From: Hyphomicrobium sp.
GTDB lineage: Bacteria > Pseudomonadota > Alphaproteobacteria > Rhizobiales > Hyphomicrobiaceae
Assembly: GCA_030148725.1 (NCBI GenBank)
Contig: JASBSU010000034.1
Coordinates: 1-38,410 of the forward strand
Length of the DNA: 38,410 bases
Direction: 5' to 3'
Each line of letters begins with the position of its first letter. Positions within the stretch are counted from its first letter, which is position 1. The translations under genes and the position numbers were made by a program. The notes under the pieces are model-generated. The model did not search any database. It saw only the letters and a list, made by a program, of their open reading frames with translations, and was not told the DNA's origin. Below, piece by piece: positions 24,123 through 30,946 of this stretch.

Positions 24123-24987
24123 GCAGCAGCATCGGGTTGAGCTGATAATCAGTGCAGCCGGCCTTCATGAGGTCGTGCGCGAGCGCGCATTTGTGCTTGT
24201 CGCAACCCCACGCACCATCTGCGAGCGCTCGCGAGTGTTCGCACGTTCGGCAATTGCGCTCAGGAACCGCGCCCTCATGGCAGAAGCCTTTGTGGTCGCA
24301 GAAGCGGCACTTGAAGTAGTCCGGGTTATTCGAGATCCGCGGCAGTAACACGCGTTTACCGATGATCATTGAGCCCTTCTCAAGCAGCCGCTCGACGTAA
24401 GAGGCGTCGTAATCGACGTACTCCTTCCACTTCTCGCTGTTGTCCTTGTTGGTGAAGCTGTAGACGGCGACTTCGAGCCCAAATACGTGCATGTAGAGCT
24501 GCATCTGCGCGTAGTGCTCCGGCTTTGCTGCCGCCACGCCGTACTTCTTGGTTTTGTTGAACGACTTGTTGTTGTGCGACTTCATCTCCAGCAGCATCCA
24601 GGGACCACTAACGACGCGGTCGCGGCCGATGCCGTCGAGATAGCCCTTGCAGTGACCATCGAGCACCTTCGCCTGCCACTGCTTCGTAGGGCGAGCGGGG
24701 TCCTTCTCGATGACCTCCCAGCCGATGCGCTTAAGGTCGCGGATAAGCTCGTCTTCGGCGCGCTTGCCGGCCTCGAATAGGCCGAGCATCCGGCCGTCGA
24801 ATTTACGCGGCGCCGTCACCCACATCCACGCGAGCTGCACAGCGCGTCCGCATTCGTCGCCAATTGAGCTTGGACGGATGCTCCACGGAAGCCCGTCGCC
24901 TTCGTTGTCAGCCTCATACGACTTGTAGATGGCGTCGACGATCTCTTCGACGGTGCGCCGCCCGTGATAGCTCTGCTGCTCGCTCAT
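24040..24987 (-). CDS. PD-(D/E)XK nuclease, Cas4/RecB-like with Cys cluster
   Basis: 315 residues. The start at 24987 (MSEQQSYHG) is preferred over 25056 because AGGGCGA precedes it. Asp118, Glu134 and Lys136 (YLDG...LLEMKS) form the PD-(D/E)XK active site, followed by the QMQLYM motif of exonucleases. Cys46 (GDECGR) plus KCRFCDHKGFC match the four-cysteine iron-sulfur layout of Cas4 and AddB. More cysteines follow (NCRTCEHS, CDKHKC). It is last in the - strand recombination operon after a Sak4-like ATPase and a DUF669-like protein, so a 5'-3' end-resecting role is likely. Palindrome copy 9 lies within it. Confidence 0.82.
   Translation of the reverse strand: MSEQQSYHGRRTVEEIVDAIYKSYEADNEGDGLPWSIRPSSIGDECGRAVQLAWMWVTAPRKFDGRMLGLFEAGKRAEDELIRDLKRIGWEVIEKDPARPTKQWQAKVLDGHCKGYLDGIGRDRVVSGPWMLLEMKSHNNKSFNKTKKYGVAAAKPEHYAQMQLYMHVFGLEVAVYSFTNKDNSEKWKEYVDYDASYVERLLEKGSMIIGKRVLLPRISNNPDYFKCRFCDHKGFCHEGAVPERNCRTCEHSRALADGAWGCDKHKCALAHDLMKAGCTDYQLNPMLLPTAEETASSRRSRSRAPAAPVCEDQEA
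24343..24361. repeat. Dispersed palindrome, copy 9 (7-base spacer)
   Basis: CAGTAAcacgcgtTTACCG, inside the - strand nuclease coding sequence. Confidence 0.7.
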
Positions 24988-25072
24988 GTTTCGCCCTGGC
25001 TGGATATGAAAACGGCCGGCGGATACGCTCGCCGGCCGCATACTCACTGAACTCACGCAACTTGGACGCTAC

Positions 25073-25810
25073 TTAACCAGTGGCACCGGCCATCCAGGTT
25101 GGGGCCTGCGCTGCCGGCTGCGGAGCAGCGGCGGCGGGCGGCGGTGCGGCGTAGTTGGACTGCGGCGGCAGCTGAGGCTGCTGCTGCATGCTCGGAGCGG
25201 GCAGCGTTGCGGCAGCCTGCGGCGCCATGCCGGCGCCGTTCCAGGCACCCTGCGGCTGCGCCTGAGCGTACTGCTGAGGGGGCTGCTGCAGGGCTGGGGC
25301 GTACGCCTGCTGCGGGGCTGCATAAGCCTGCTGCATAGGCGCCTGCTGCATGGGAGCGGCGGGCGCATACGACGAACTGGCTGTGATCACGGCCGGCTCG
25401 TATCCGTTGATGCGGTTGCGGGCCTGGTAGACCTTACCGGTGGTTGGGTCGGTGCGCTCCGGCTCGATGTCGATGTCGAGGATGACGCGCTTGCCCTTGA
25501 GTGCCGCGAGATCAGCATCACTCCAATCGCCTTCCGGCTTGCCGAGGACGGCCTTGCCCAGCGAGTTGAGTACGCGCATGCCAAACGCGGTCGCCTTCGG
25601 GTTGCTACTCTGGATCGTTGCTCGCTCGAAAATCTTGCGGTCCTTGCTCGGTCCAGAAATGATCAGGAACGGAAACGAGATCGCCATGCTCTGGTTGTCG
25701 CTCTTGATCTCGTGACCCTGGATCAGCGCCTCGACCTTGCCCTTCGGAATGAGACCGAACGCGACCTCGCCGGCTCCCGACGTGTTCACCTGAATGCCTG
25801 CAATTGCCAT
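25073..25810 (-). CDS. DUF669-like, probable ssDNA-binding recombination protein
   Basis: 245 residues. The conserved N-terminal 135 residues (GAGEVAFGLIPKGKVEALIQ; ISFPFLIISGPSKDRKIFER; NPKATAFGMRVLNSLGKAVL) match phage DUF669-like proteins, which commonly sit beside Sak4-type ATPases and exonucleases. The last 105 residues are a disordered Gln/Pro/Ala tail (QQAPMQQAYAAPQQAYAPA), recalling the flexible C-termini of single-strand binding proteins. The order ATPase, this gene, nuclease on one strand supports a recombination or replication role. Biochemical function is inferred. Confidence 0.72.
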   Translation of the reverse strand: MAIAGIQVNTSGAGEVAFGLIPKGKVEALIQGHEIKSDNQSMAISFPFLIISGPSKDRKIFERATIQSSNPKATAFGMRVLNSLGKAVLGKPEGDWSDADLAALKGKRVILDIDIEPERTDPTTGKVYQARNRINGYEPAVITASSSYAPAAPMQQAPMQQAYAAPQQAYAPALQQPPQQYAQAQPQGAWNGAGMAPQAAATLPAPSMQQQPQLPPQSNYAAPPPAAAAPQPAAQAPTWMAGATG

Positions 25811-25848
25811 TTGTAGTGCTCTCCTGTTTTGCTGATGCTTGCTGTACT

Positions 25849-25867
25849 CGGTAACGTGCGTTTACTG
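25849..25867. repeat. Dispersed palindrome, copy 10 (7-base spacer)
   Basis: CGGTAAcgtgcgtTTACTG. It covers the stop codon of the Sak4-like gene (TTA on +, 25862 to 25864) in the gap before the DUF669-like gene. Confidence 0.8.
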
Positions 25868-26716
25868 CGCTACTGCCATCGCTCCGTTGTGCTGGACGTT
25901 GGGGTTGCCGTGCTGCGCAAAGATGGGCGCGAAGTACGGGATGTGGGACGCAAACTGAGCGAATCCTGCGTAGGGGTTGCCCTGCGGGATCACGATGTAC
26001 GGCGGCATGCCGTAGCGGTTCTTGGCGTTGTGGGTCGCTGCGTTCTGCAGATACAGACGCGCGTCGTCCTCGCCGATCGCCTTGCCAGGGCCGGAGCGCT
26101 GACCCTCTTTCTTGACCACAGTCACGGGGTACGACATGAACCCGACGATGTCGGCGCGCTGCGTCAGAACCTCGATCGCCTGCGGCGGCAGCATGACGTC
26201 GTAGCGTGCATACTCGTCAGTATCCGGCGGCTTGATCTTCACCTGGCGCACGTGGCCCAGTAGTGTGACGGCGATGTTGCGCTGCTCTTTGAGCTTGAGA
26301 ATGTCGTCGTTGATGTAGGCGTACTTCTCGGCGATCACCTTGTCGCCGCGGCCGAAGGCACCGAAGCCGTGCTCGCCCATGTTGTTGCGACCGTCCGGCA
26401 GCTGCCACTTCTGCTCGACACACACTTCCGTGGTGAGCTTCTGATTGAGCGCCGACACCGAGTCGATCACGACGTGGTGGTACGGGTGCTGCTGCTCGCG
26501 AAGCTGCTGCAGCAGTTGGCGGATCTGCGCCAGCGTCTCGATCTGGAAACGCGGGATGTTGCGCAACATCTCCGGCATGCCCTTCTCGACATCCAGGAAC
26601 AGAGTGTTGGGAGGCATGGCGGCGAAGGTGGACTTGCCGATGCCGTTCTGGCCGTAAAGGATCGTGTAGGGCGCTACACCAGTGGCGCCGACTTGGGGCT
26701 TGTTCAGATCGAACAT
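25862..26716 (-). CDS. Sak4-like RecA-fold ATPase (AAA_24)
   Basis: 284 residues. The start at 26716 overlaps the stop of the upstream gene (TGATG), so I prefer it to an earlier in-frame start at 26758. Walker A GQNGIGKST is at residues 22 to 30 and Walker B VVIDS at 82 to 86, with an AAA_24/Sak4 pattern throughout (LFLDVEKGMPEM; ITVLLGHVRQ-type segment near residue 165). Sak4 proteins are small RecA-like annealing or recombination ATPases acting with an SSB. The C-terminal 50 residues are N/P/Q-rich. Followed by DUF669-like and nuclease genes, it forms the core of the phage recombination system. Confidence 0.8.
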   Translation of the reverse strand: MFDLNKPQVGATGVAPYTILYGQNGIGKSTFAAMPPNTLFLDVEKGMPEMLRNIPRFQIETLAQIRQLLQQLREQQHPYHHVVIDSVSALNQKLTTEVCVEQKWQLPDGRNNMGEHGFGAFGRGDKVIAEKYAYINDDILKLKEQRNIAVTLLGHVRQVKIKPPDTDEYARYDVMLPPQAIEVLTQRADIVGFMSYPVTVVKKEGQRSGPGKAIGEDDARLYLQNAATHNAKNRYGMPPYIVIPQGNPYAGFAQFASHIPYFAPIFAQHGNPNVQHNGAMAVAQ

Positions 26717-27375
26717 CAGGCAGACTTTCTCTTTCTCGACTTCGGTTTCTTTGACCAACGGGGGTTGGTGGCATTGCGTTTGCGCTCGACAATCGCCTGG
26801 TCGCGCTTCGTGCCGACGCGCTTGCCCGTCAGTAGATGCTCCGGCAGGCTCGTGCTCTTGCGCGCCTTGTCGACCTGACGGTTGGACATAGTCGCAAGCG
26901 AGCCGCGCTCGATCGTCTCGACAACCTTCGCGGCGAACCGATCATCCACGCCACGCTCACGCAGCAGCGTGTCGATGTCCGCGAGGCGAATGCCGCGCTT
27001 CTGATTACGCTCGATGACGTAGCGCGAGCCGCGCAAGTAATCGTTGAGCCTCTTGGCGATTCCCATAACGACTGACGGGTCGGGCATATCGACGTCAGGA
27101 CGGTGGTCCCAGGTGTGCTCCGCGAGTTGGTTGCGAGATAACCAGCGAGGGAACGCCGCGATCAGCGCGCTCAAAACGTCCAGCTCATTGCGCGACAGCG
27201 CAAGCGGCTGGGAGTCGTCAAGACGCACAGTCTTGTTCACGACGTCGACGACGAGGTCATAACGCGTTGGCCAAGGCTGGCGACAAACCCAGCAACAAAA
27301 CACACCATCAACCTTGCCGACGCGCGGCAGGGCGACCAGTGGGCGCTTGTTGCGAGTGACGATTGGCTCGATCAA
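26716..27375 (-). CDS. Stand-alone OmpR/PhoB-type winged-helix protein
   Basis: 219 residues; its start overlaps the dNMP kinase stop by 4 bases (ATGA) and its stop overlaps the Sak4 start. The N-terminus has Cys27, Cys28 and Cys31 (CCWVC) near RQPWP. Residues about 45 to 132 fit the OmpR/PhoB effector domain: LALSRNELDVLSALIAAFPR, WLSRNQLAEHTWDH as the first helices, and DPSVVMGIAKRLNDYLRGSR then YVIERNQKRGIRL as recognition helix and wing. There is no receiver domain. The last 45 residues are very basic (KKPKSRKRKSA). It is a likely DNA-binding regulator. Target unknown; the dispersed palindrome is one candidate. Confidence 0.72.
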   Translation of the reverse strand: MIEPIVTRNKRPLVALPRVGKVDGVFCCWVCRQPWPTRYDLVVDVVNKTVRLDDSQPLALSRNELDVLSALIAAFPRWLSRNQLAEHTWDHRPDVDMPDPSVVMGIAKRLNDYLRGSRYVIERNQKRGIRLADIDTLLRERGVDDRFAAKVVETIERGSLATMSNRQVDKARKSTSLPEHLLTGKRVGTKRDQAIVERKRNATNPRWSKKPKSRKRKSA

Positions 27376-27986
27376 GCGCGGGCCTCGCCAAGGAATGCCT
27401 TCTCGTTGAGAACGAGCGGCTGCAGTGGATTGTAGGCTGCCGTCTCGGTGTGGCGGGCAACCCCGTACAACGTCATGAGGCGCCGCACGTTCTCGTAGAA
27501 TTCTTCGTTGCGGAAGTTGATCAGCGCGAAGTCGAAGTCGACCCTGTGCAGATCCTTCTCAGACGGAAGGATGGGCAGCGCGTCAGCTTCGTTGTTGAAG
27601 ACTCGGAAGACGCGTCCGCCGGCACGGCGGATTGCCGTCGCCTCGACGTTGTTGCGCACATCGTCGAAGACAAAATTTGCGCCAGCGACAAGCTCGTCGT
27701 GATGGACGTCGAACCAGCGGCGAACCCAGACGTCATCGCCGAACATCTGGCGGGCGCCCTCCCCGATCCACTCCATCGCGTCTCGGGGCGACTTCCCGCC
27801 AAGCTCGGCACATGGCAGCTCCTTAAGCTTGCCCTCTACGTGCTCGTCGGTGAGGAGGAATGCGTCTTTCGTGACGCCCTTGATCGCTTCTGCGAACTTG
27901 GCACGCTCGAAGCCGTATTCTGCGATGAGGAGCTTCGCCCCTTCCGACTTGCCCGCCGTGCGTTTGCCGCAGAATCCGATAAGCAT
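27372..27986 (-). CDS. Deoxynucleoside monophosphate kinase-like
   Basis: 204 residues. The P-loop GKRTAGKS is at residues 7 to 14. The rest (DAMEWIGEGARQMFGDDVWV; NFVFDDVRNNVEATAIRRAG) fits the T4 gp1-type dNMP kinase family, which phosphorylates dNMPs for phage DNA synthesis. GGGGACC lies upstream of the ATG. The gene is overlapped by the extended 3' end of the RuvC-like frame. A promoter-operator module lies just upstream (28017 to 28045), so it may have its own repressible promoter. Confidence 0.8.
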   Translation of the reverse strand: MLIGFCGKRTAGKSEGAKLLIAEYGFERAKFAEAIKGVTKDAFLLTDEHVEGKLKELPCAELGGKSPRDAMEWIGEGARQMFGDDVWVRRWFDVHHDELVAGANFVFDDVRNNVEATAIRRAGGRVFRVFNNEADALPILPSEKDLHRVDFDFALINFRNEEFYENVRRLMTLYGVARHTETAAYNPLQPLVLNEKAFLGEARA

Positions 27987-28693
27987 GCCTGGTCCCCACT
28001 GGTGCGTTCATCGACCACAATGGACGAAGAACGCACCAAAGTCAACGGTGCTGTTGCGTTTATTGTACGCGGCGGGCAAAAAATTTTGCGCCCCTTCTTC
28101 TTCTCAACCACGAGCATCTTGAACTGCCCTAGGTCCATTTGCTCCGCGAGCTTTAGCTGTCGCTCCATCTCCGCAGGCGCATCCGACAGCGCTGCCGCGG
28201 TGTGCATCGTTGCGATTGCGTCACTCTCGTTGTCGTCAAACGGCAGATACCCACGCCCGACGCATGCCGCCTCGACTTCCTCCTTGCTGGCATTACCCTT
28301 GCCGGCAAAGCGCGTTTTGATTGTCTGGATCGGGATGGGTAAGCATGCCTTACCCGTGCGCGCGCACCACGCCATCACCATCGCGCGATAGCCGTTCCAG
28401 AGCGTGGTTTGGCGGCCTTTCGTGCCACCATTGACCTGCTCGAACGTCACAAGGTCGAACCCGCCGCACGCCTGATCCAGCGCGAACATGAATCGCTCAA
28501 GCGCAATGAAGCGCTCGCCGTCCTGGTATTCCCTGATGCCGCTCTCGTTGTATAGCTCAAATACGCCGCTGTCCTTGTGCCGCTCGGGGCCACTGGGGAC
28601 AAACACGCACCAGCCGGTGCGCCGGCCGAGGTCCAGGGCGAGAATCTTTCGCCCCGACAGCGTGCCTACGGGGCACGCATCACGCTTACTCAC
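27836..28693 (-). CDS. RuvC-like Holliday junction resolvase with anomalous extension
   Basis: GTG start at 28693 with GGAAGGG upstream. Residues 16 to 185 are an RNase H-fold resolvase: Asp21 (ILALDLGRRTGW), Glu85 (TFEQV) and the DDNESDAIA acidic motif with Asp158. Phage RuvC-like enzymes are usually under about 200 residues, but this frame runs to 285. The last 75 residues are Ser/Arg-rich and read through an operator region and 150 bases of the dNMP kinase gene in another frame. A T6 run (28078 to 28083 on +) lies at the point of change. One T fewer would give a stop at 28060 to 28062. The true product probably ends there, by mutation, sequencing error or slippage. Confidence 0.72.
   Translation of the reverse strand: MSKRDACPVGTLSGRKILALDLGRRTGWCVFVPSGPERHKDSGVFELYNESGIREYQDGERFIALERFMFALDQACGGFDLVTFEQVNGGTKGRQTTLWNGYRAMVMAWCARTGKACLPIPIQTIKTRFAGKGNASKEEVEAACVGRGYLPFDDNESDAIATMHTAAALSDAPAEMERQLKLAEQMDLGQFKMLVVEKKKGRKIFCPPRTINATAPLTLVRSSSIVVDERTSGDQACLSDSAANARRASRKGRSSSSQNTASSVPSSQKRSRASRKTHSSSPTST
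27999..28061. promoter_or_regulatory. Operator cluster and promoter upstream of dNMP kinase
   Basis: Three TGKTGCGTT-type sites: CTGGTGCGTTC (27999, +), GAACGCACCA (28029, inverted) and CTGTTGCGTTT (28051, +). The first two form an inverted pair. On the - strand TTGACT (28045 to 28040) is 17 bases from CATTGT (28022 to 28017), with one operator in the spacer. This matches the repressor-region layout but with a weak -10. Confidence 0.55.
28337..28355. repeat. Dispersed palindrome, copy 11 (7-base spacer)
   Basis: GGGTAAgcatgccTTACCC: 7-base arms, with flanking G/C instead of CA/TG, inside the RuvC-like gene. Confidence 0.65.
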
Positions 28694-28712
28694 AATTACC
28701 CTTCCCGCCCAT

Positions 28713-28776
28713 TTGACGAATCTATTGGTTTACGATAGACCGAACAGATTGTACAGTAAACGCACCAGTAGGTCAA
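28713..28776. promoter_or_regulatory. Overlapping divergent promoters with repressor operator
   Basis: The - strand promoter is TTGACC (28776 to 28771), 17 bases, TACAAT (28753 to 28748), driving the recombination operon. Its spacer contains the operator CTGGTGCGTTTAC. On +, TTTACG (28729) with 17 bases to TACAGT (28752), or TTGACG (28713) with 17 bases to TAGACC (28736), can drive the repressor. The operator would overlap its transcription start. This is the classic immunity-region layout. Confidence 0.7.
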
Positions 28777-28791
28777 CGGAGAGACACAGAC

Positions 28792-29556
28792 ATGCCGCGC
28801 CCCAGAGGTGTAACTTTTGTCGATCAGCTCATGCAGGCACGATCGGTCGCCCCCGCGCGTACCGGGAAGGTCGGCAGAAACGTGCGTCTACAGGAAGGCT
28901 GGCGCGATCGACTGCTCAAGCACCTGCCTGCGGATGTCTCCTATCGGCTGATTGCCGAGCGGGCGCTTATCGCACCAGGGCGCTCCCTCTCTCACACGAC
29001 AGTGCGCGCTGCTCTCTTGGGATCAGGGACCATAACGCTCGACACACTGGCGGCCATCTGCGATGCGCTTGGCGTCGACATCGCGCAGGTCATCACAGGG
29101 AACGCGGACGTGCGCACGATGGCGCCCGCGAGCGTGGCCCTGCCAGCTGGCCTCAGCATCACGGTGTTGCCGATCGTTGATATTGCCGACGCGGCAAGGT
29201 GGAGCGAGGTCGCCGCAGACTCAGACAAGAAAACCGAGATGTACTTCATCGAGTCGGCCAACGCAGAGGGACTCATGGTGGCGCGCATCACCGATGATTC
29301 GATGGCTCCTGAGTACCTGCAGGGCGACCTCGTGACGTTTCGCATCGGGGCTCCTCCTTCACCAAAGGTCCCCGCGATCGTGCAGGTCGAACCGCACCGC
29401 GAAGCCATGATGCGAATCATGGAAGAGACCGACGAACGCGTGAAGCTGCAGGCGCTGAACGAGGATTATGGATCAGCAACAGTGTCCGCCAAAAAGATCA
29501 GCTTCCTGGCGCATGTCGTCGGACACACGCGCGAGACTCTGTTGACGAATCCATAA
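28792..29556 (+). CDS. C1/LexA-like phage repressor (HTH + S24 peptidase)
   Basis: 254 residues, with GGAG about 10 bases before ATG. Residues about 38 to 103 hold an XRE-like helix-turn-helix (LSHTTVRAALLGSGTITLDT followed by LAAICDALGVDI). Residues about 148 to 245 are an S24/LexA peptidase domain: RITDDSMAPEYLQGDLV carries the nucleophile Ser170, and RVKLQALNEDY contains Lys218 as the candidate general base. An Ala119-Gly120 pair in the linker could be the self-cleavage site. Such repressors keep the prophage silent and are inactivated in the SOS response. It is divergent from the recombination operon. A bidirectional-looking terminator follows downstream. Confidence 0.87.
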   Translation: MPRPRGVTFVDQLMQARSVAPARTGKVGRNVRLQEGWRDRLLKHLPADVSYRLIAERALIAPGRSLSHTTVRAALLGSGTITLDTLAAICDALGVDIAQVITGNADVRTMAPASVALPAGLSITVLPIVDIADAARWSEVAADSDKKTEMYFIESANAEGLMVARITDDSMAPEYLQGDLVTFRIGAPPSPKVPAIVQVEPHREAMMRIMEETDERVKLQALNEDYGSATVSAKKISFLAHVVGHTRETLLTNP

Positions 29557-29683
29557 TTGGTGCGGATACTGTCCACGTCTGGAGCGTAAACGAAACAGTG
29601 CCGCTTGAGCAGCGGTCAACCCTGTAACGTCAGGAGGTTATTGATGTAGCTACAAAGCCCGTTGAAAACGGATCTTGGTATTC
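29557..29683 (+). other. Repressor 3' intergenic segment with start-stop element
   Basis: No gene. It contains a perfect AGGAGG (29632) ideally spaced to ATG at 29642, immediately followed by TAG, so translation would start and stop at once. In another frame the same DNA reads VATKPVENGSWYSAPGWLEP without a start codon, so a decayed small gene is possible. A small hairpin CCGTT/AACGG lies at 29659 to 29671. Confidence 0.4.
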
Positions 29684-29720
29684 AGCGCCCGGATGGCTTG
29701 AGCCGCCTCCGGGCGCTTTC
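29684..29720. terminator. Terminator between repressor and convergent early block
   Basis: 10-bp perfect stem AGCGCCCGGA (29684) / TCCGGGCGCT (29708), with an inner GGC/GCC extension, followed by TTCATTT on +. It lies between the convergent repressor and 29723 genes. Confidence 0.75.
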
Positions 29721-29722
29721 AT

Positions 29723-30874
29723 TTATCCGGCGTATGCAGGCGTCAGGCGCAGCACGGTTCCGCGACTGGACGACTCACGCAGCATCAGCCCGGCCTCCAC
29801 AGCCTCGCGGATCGCATGCCCGATGGTGACCTGGTGCATCCCGAGCTGCTTCTCCCACTCGCTGTACGTTCCGCGCAGCTCGCCGCCGCGCTGCGCGACA
29901 TACCTCAGCATCTGCTCTGCGCGCCCCGTCACAGCATGCAGTGCCTTGCTGCGCTGTGCGGGCACAGACGGCACAGAAGCGCGCCGCGGCTGAGCCGGAG
30001 CTGCTGTGCTGTGCAGCACAGTCGCTGGCTGCGCGGGTAACGTCGGTTTACTGACAGGCAGCGCAGTAGGCTGCGCTGCATCACCCGTGCCCGGGGTGTC
30101 TGTGTCTGCGCTGCGCTGCGCCGGTACGGCGGGGACAGCGGGCGCAGCAATGAGCTGTGCGAGCCCAGCGCAGAGCGGCGCAGCGAGGACAACCAGCGCC
30201 ACATACAGCGCAGCCAAGCTCAGCTCGACCTTGTCGGGGTCTGCGCCTACCCAGCTCTGCATGAACGCAGCCGCTGCGCTGCGCTGCTGTACGACAGGCT
30301 GCACAGCTGCGCGCCGCTGCTTGGCGGTGTCGCGCCGGACAGTGAGCGTGTCGCGCTTGGTGGCGCGATCCAGCTCGACGGCGAGCGTCTTGTTGCGAAC
30401 TGTCTTGCAGCCCTCACGCTCGCACTTGTCGACGTCGTCTTGGATGTCTGACGTCGCCCGCACATCGTCGTAATCGGCCAGGGCTCGCTCCGCGCGATCG
30501 AGCGCAGCCTGGGCGGCATCCCGCTCGGTCGTGAAGCGCTTGGATGCGTCGATGCGGTGCGCTTCCTGCAGGCTGTGCTTGCTCCAGGCGTAGTTGAGGC
30601 CGTTGCTCCCAGCGTTGCCGATGCAAATTGCAGCCAGTGCGGCAGCACATGCTGCAACGAACCAGCGACGGGCCTTGAGGCCGGCGCAGAGATAGTGCGC
30701 GCCAAAGAGCGCGCCGATCTCGATCACGCCGAGTGAGGCCACTGCTGTGTAGAAATCGACGCCCACCAGCTGGGCCGTCGTGGTAGTCCAGCCGGAGGCA
30801 ATTGCAACCCCGGCGAACAACAAAGAAATGGCTTGAAGCACGCGCGTGCGCGCGCTACCAGAACACTCAGACAC
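29723..30874 (-). CDS. Membrane protein with coiled coil and C-terminal winged helix
   Basis: 383 residues. GTG start at 30874 with GGAGG 6 bases upstream. Hydrophobic segments lie near residues 12 to 30, 37 to 63 and 70 to 92. A charged coiled coil spans about 105 to 200 (DAAQAALDRAERALADYDDV), with a Cys pair (DKCEREGCK). A fourth hydrophobic segment is at about 222 to 246 (LAALYVALVVLAAPLCAGLA), followed by a Pro/Ala linker. A helix-turn-helix-like end comes near residues 315 to 378 (RAEQMLRYVAQRGGELRGTY; GMHQVTIGHAIREAVEAGLM). It appears to tether a DNA-binding domain to the inner membrane. No family is recognised. Possible roles are DNA anchoring, partition or superinfection exclusion. 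Palindrome copy 12 is within it. Confidence 0.72.
   Translation of the reverse strand: MSECSGSARTRVLQAISLLFAGVAIASGWTTTTAQLVGVDFYTAVASLGVIEIGALFGAHYLCAGLKARRWFVAACAAALAAICIGNAGSNGLNYAWSKHSLQEAHRIDASKRFTTERDAAQAALDRAERALADYDDVRATSDIQDDVDKCEREGCKTVRNKTLAVELDRATKRDTLTVRRDTAKQRRAAVQPVVQQRSAAAAFMQSWVGADPDKVELSLAALYVALVVLAAPLCAGLAQLIAAPAVPAVPAQRSADTDTPGTGDAAQPTALPVSKPTLPAQPATVLHSTAAPAQPRRASVPSVPAQRSKALHAVTGRAEQMLRYVAQRGGELRGTYSEWEKQLGMHQVTIGHAIREAVEAGLMLRESSSRGTVLRLTPAYAG
30035..30053. repeat. Dispersed palindrome, copy 12 (7-base spacer)
   Basis: GGGTAAcgtcggtTTACTG, inside the - strand membrane-protein gene, in the part encoding the linker. Confidence 0.65.
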
Positions 30875-30892
30875 GGGTAACCTCCGTTGTCG
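30875..30892. repeat. Degenerate palindrome over start of membrane-protein gene
   Basis: GGGTAAcctccgTTGTCG differs from consensus at two right-arm bases. It covers the GGAGG ribosome-binding site of the - strand gene starting at 30874, matching the placement of true copies. Confidence 0.35.
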
Positions 30893-30896
30893 ATAT

Positions 30897-30946
30897 GAAG
30901 GCCCCGGATAGCCGCCAAGCAGCCGGGGCCTTCGCTTATTGTACCA
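30897..30946 (-). promoter_or_regulatory. Promoter and 5' leader hairpin for 30874 gene
   Basis: On the - strand an extended -10 TGGTACAAT (TACAAT at 30943 to 30938) overlaps the end of the upstream gene. A perfect 11-bp inverted repeat GAAGGCCCCGG/CCGGGGCCTTC (30897 to 30933) would lie at the 5' end of the transcript. No U-run follows. Confidence 0.5.

Noticed and set aside
29569-29680. A tRNA or other structured RNA after the repressor
   Set aside because: No cloverleaf could be drawn; only a short hairpin and the terminator are convincing.
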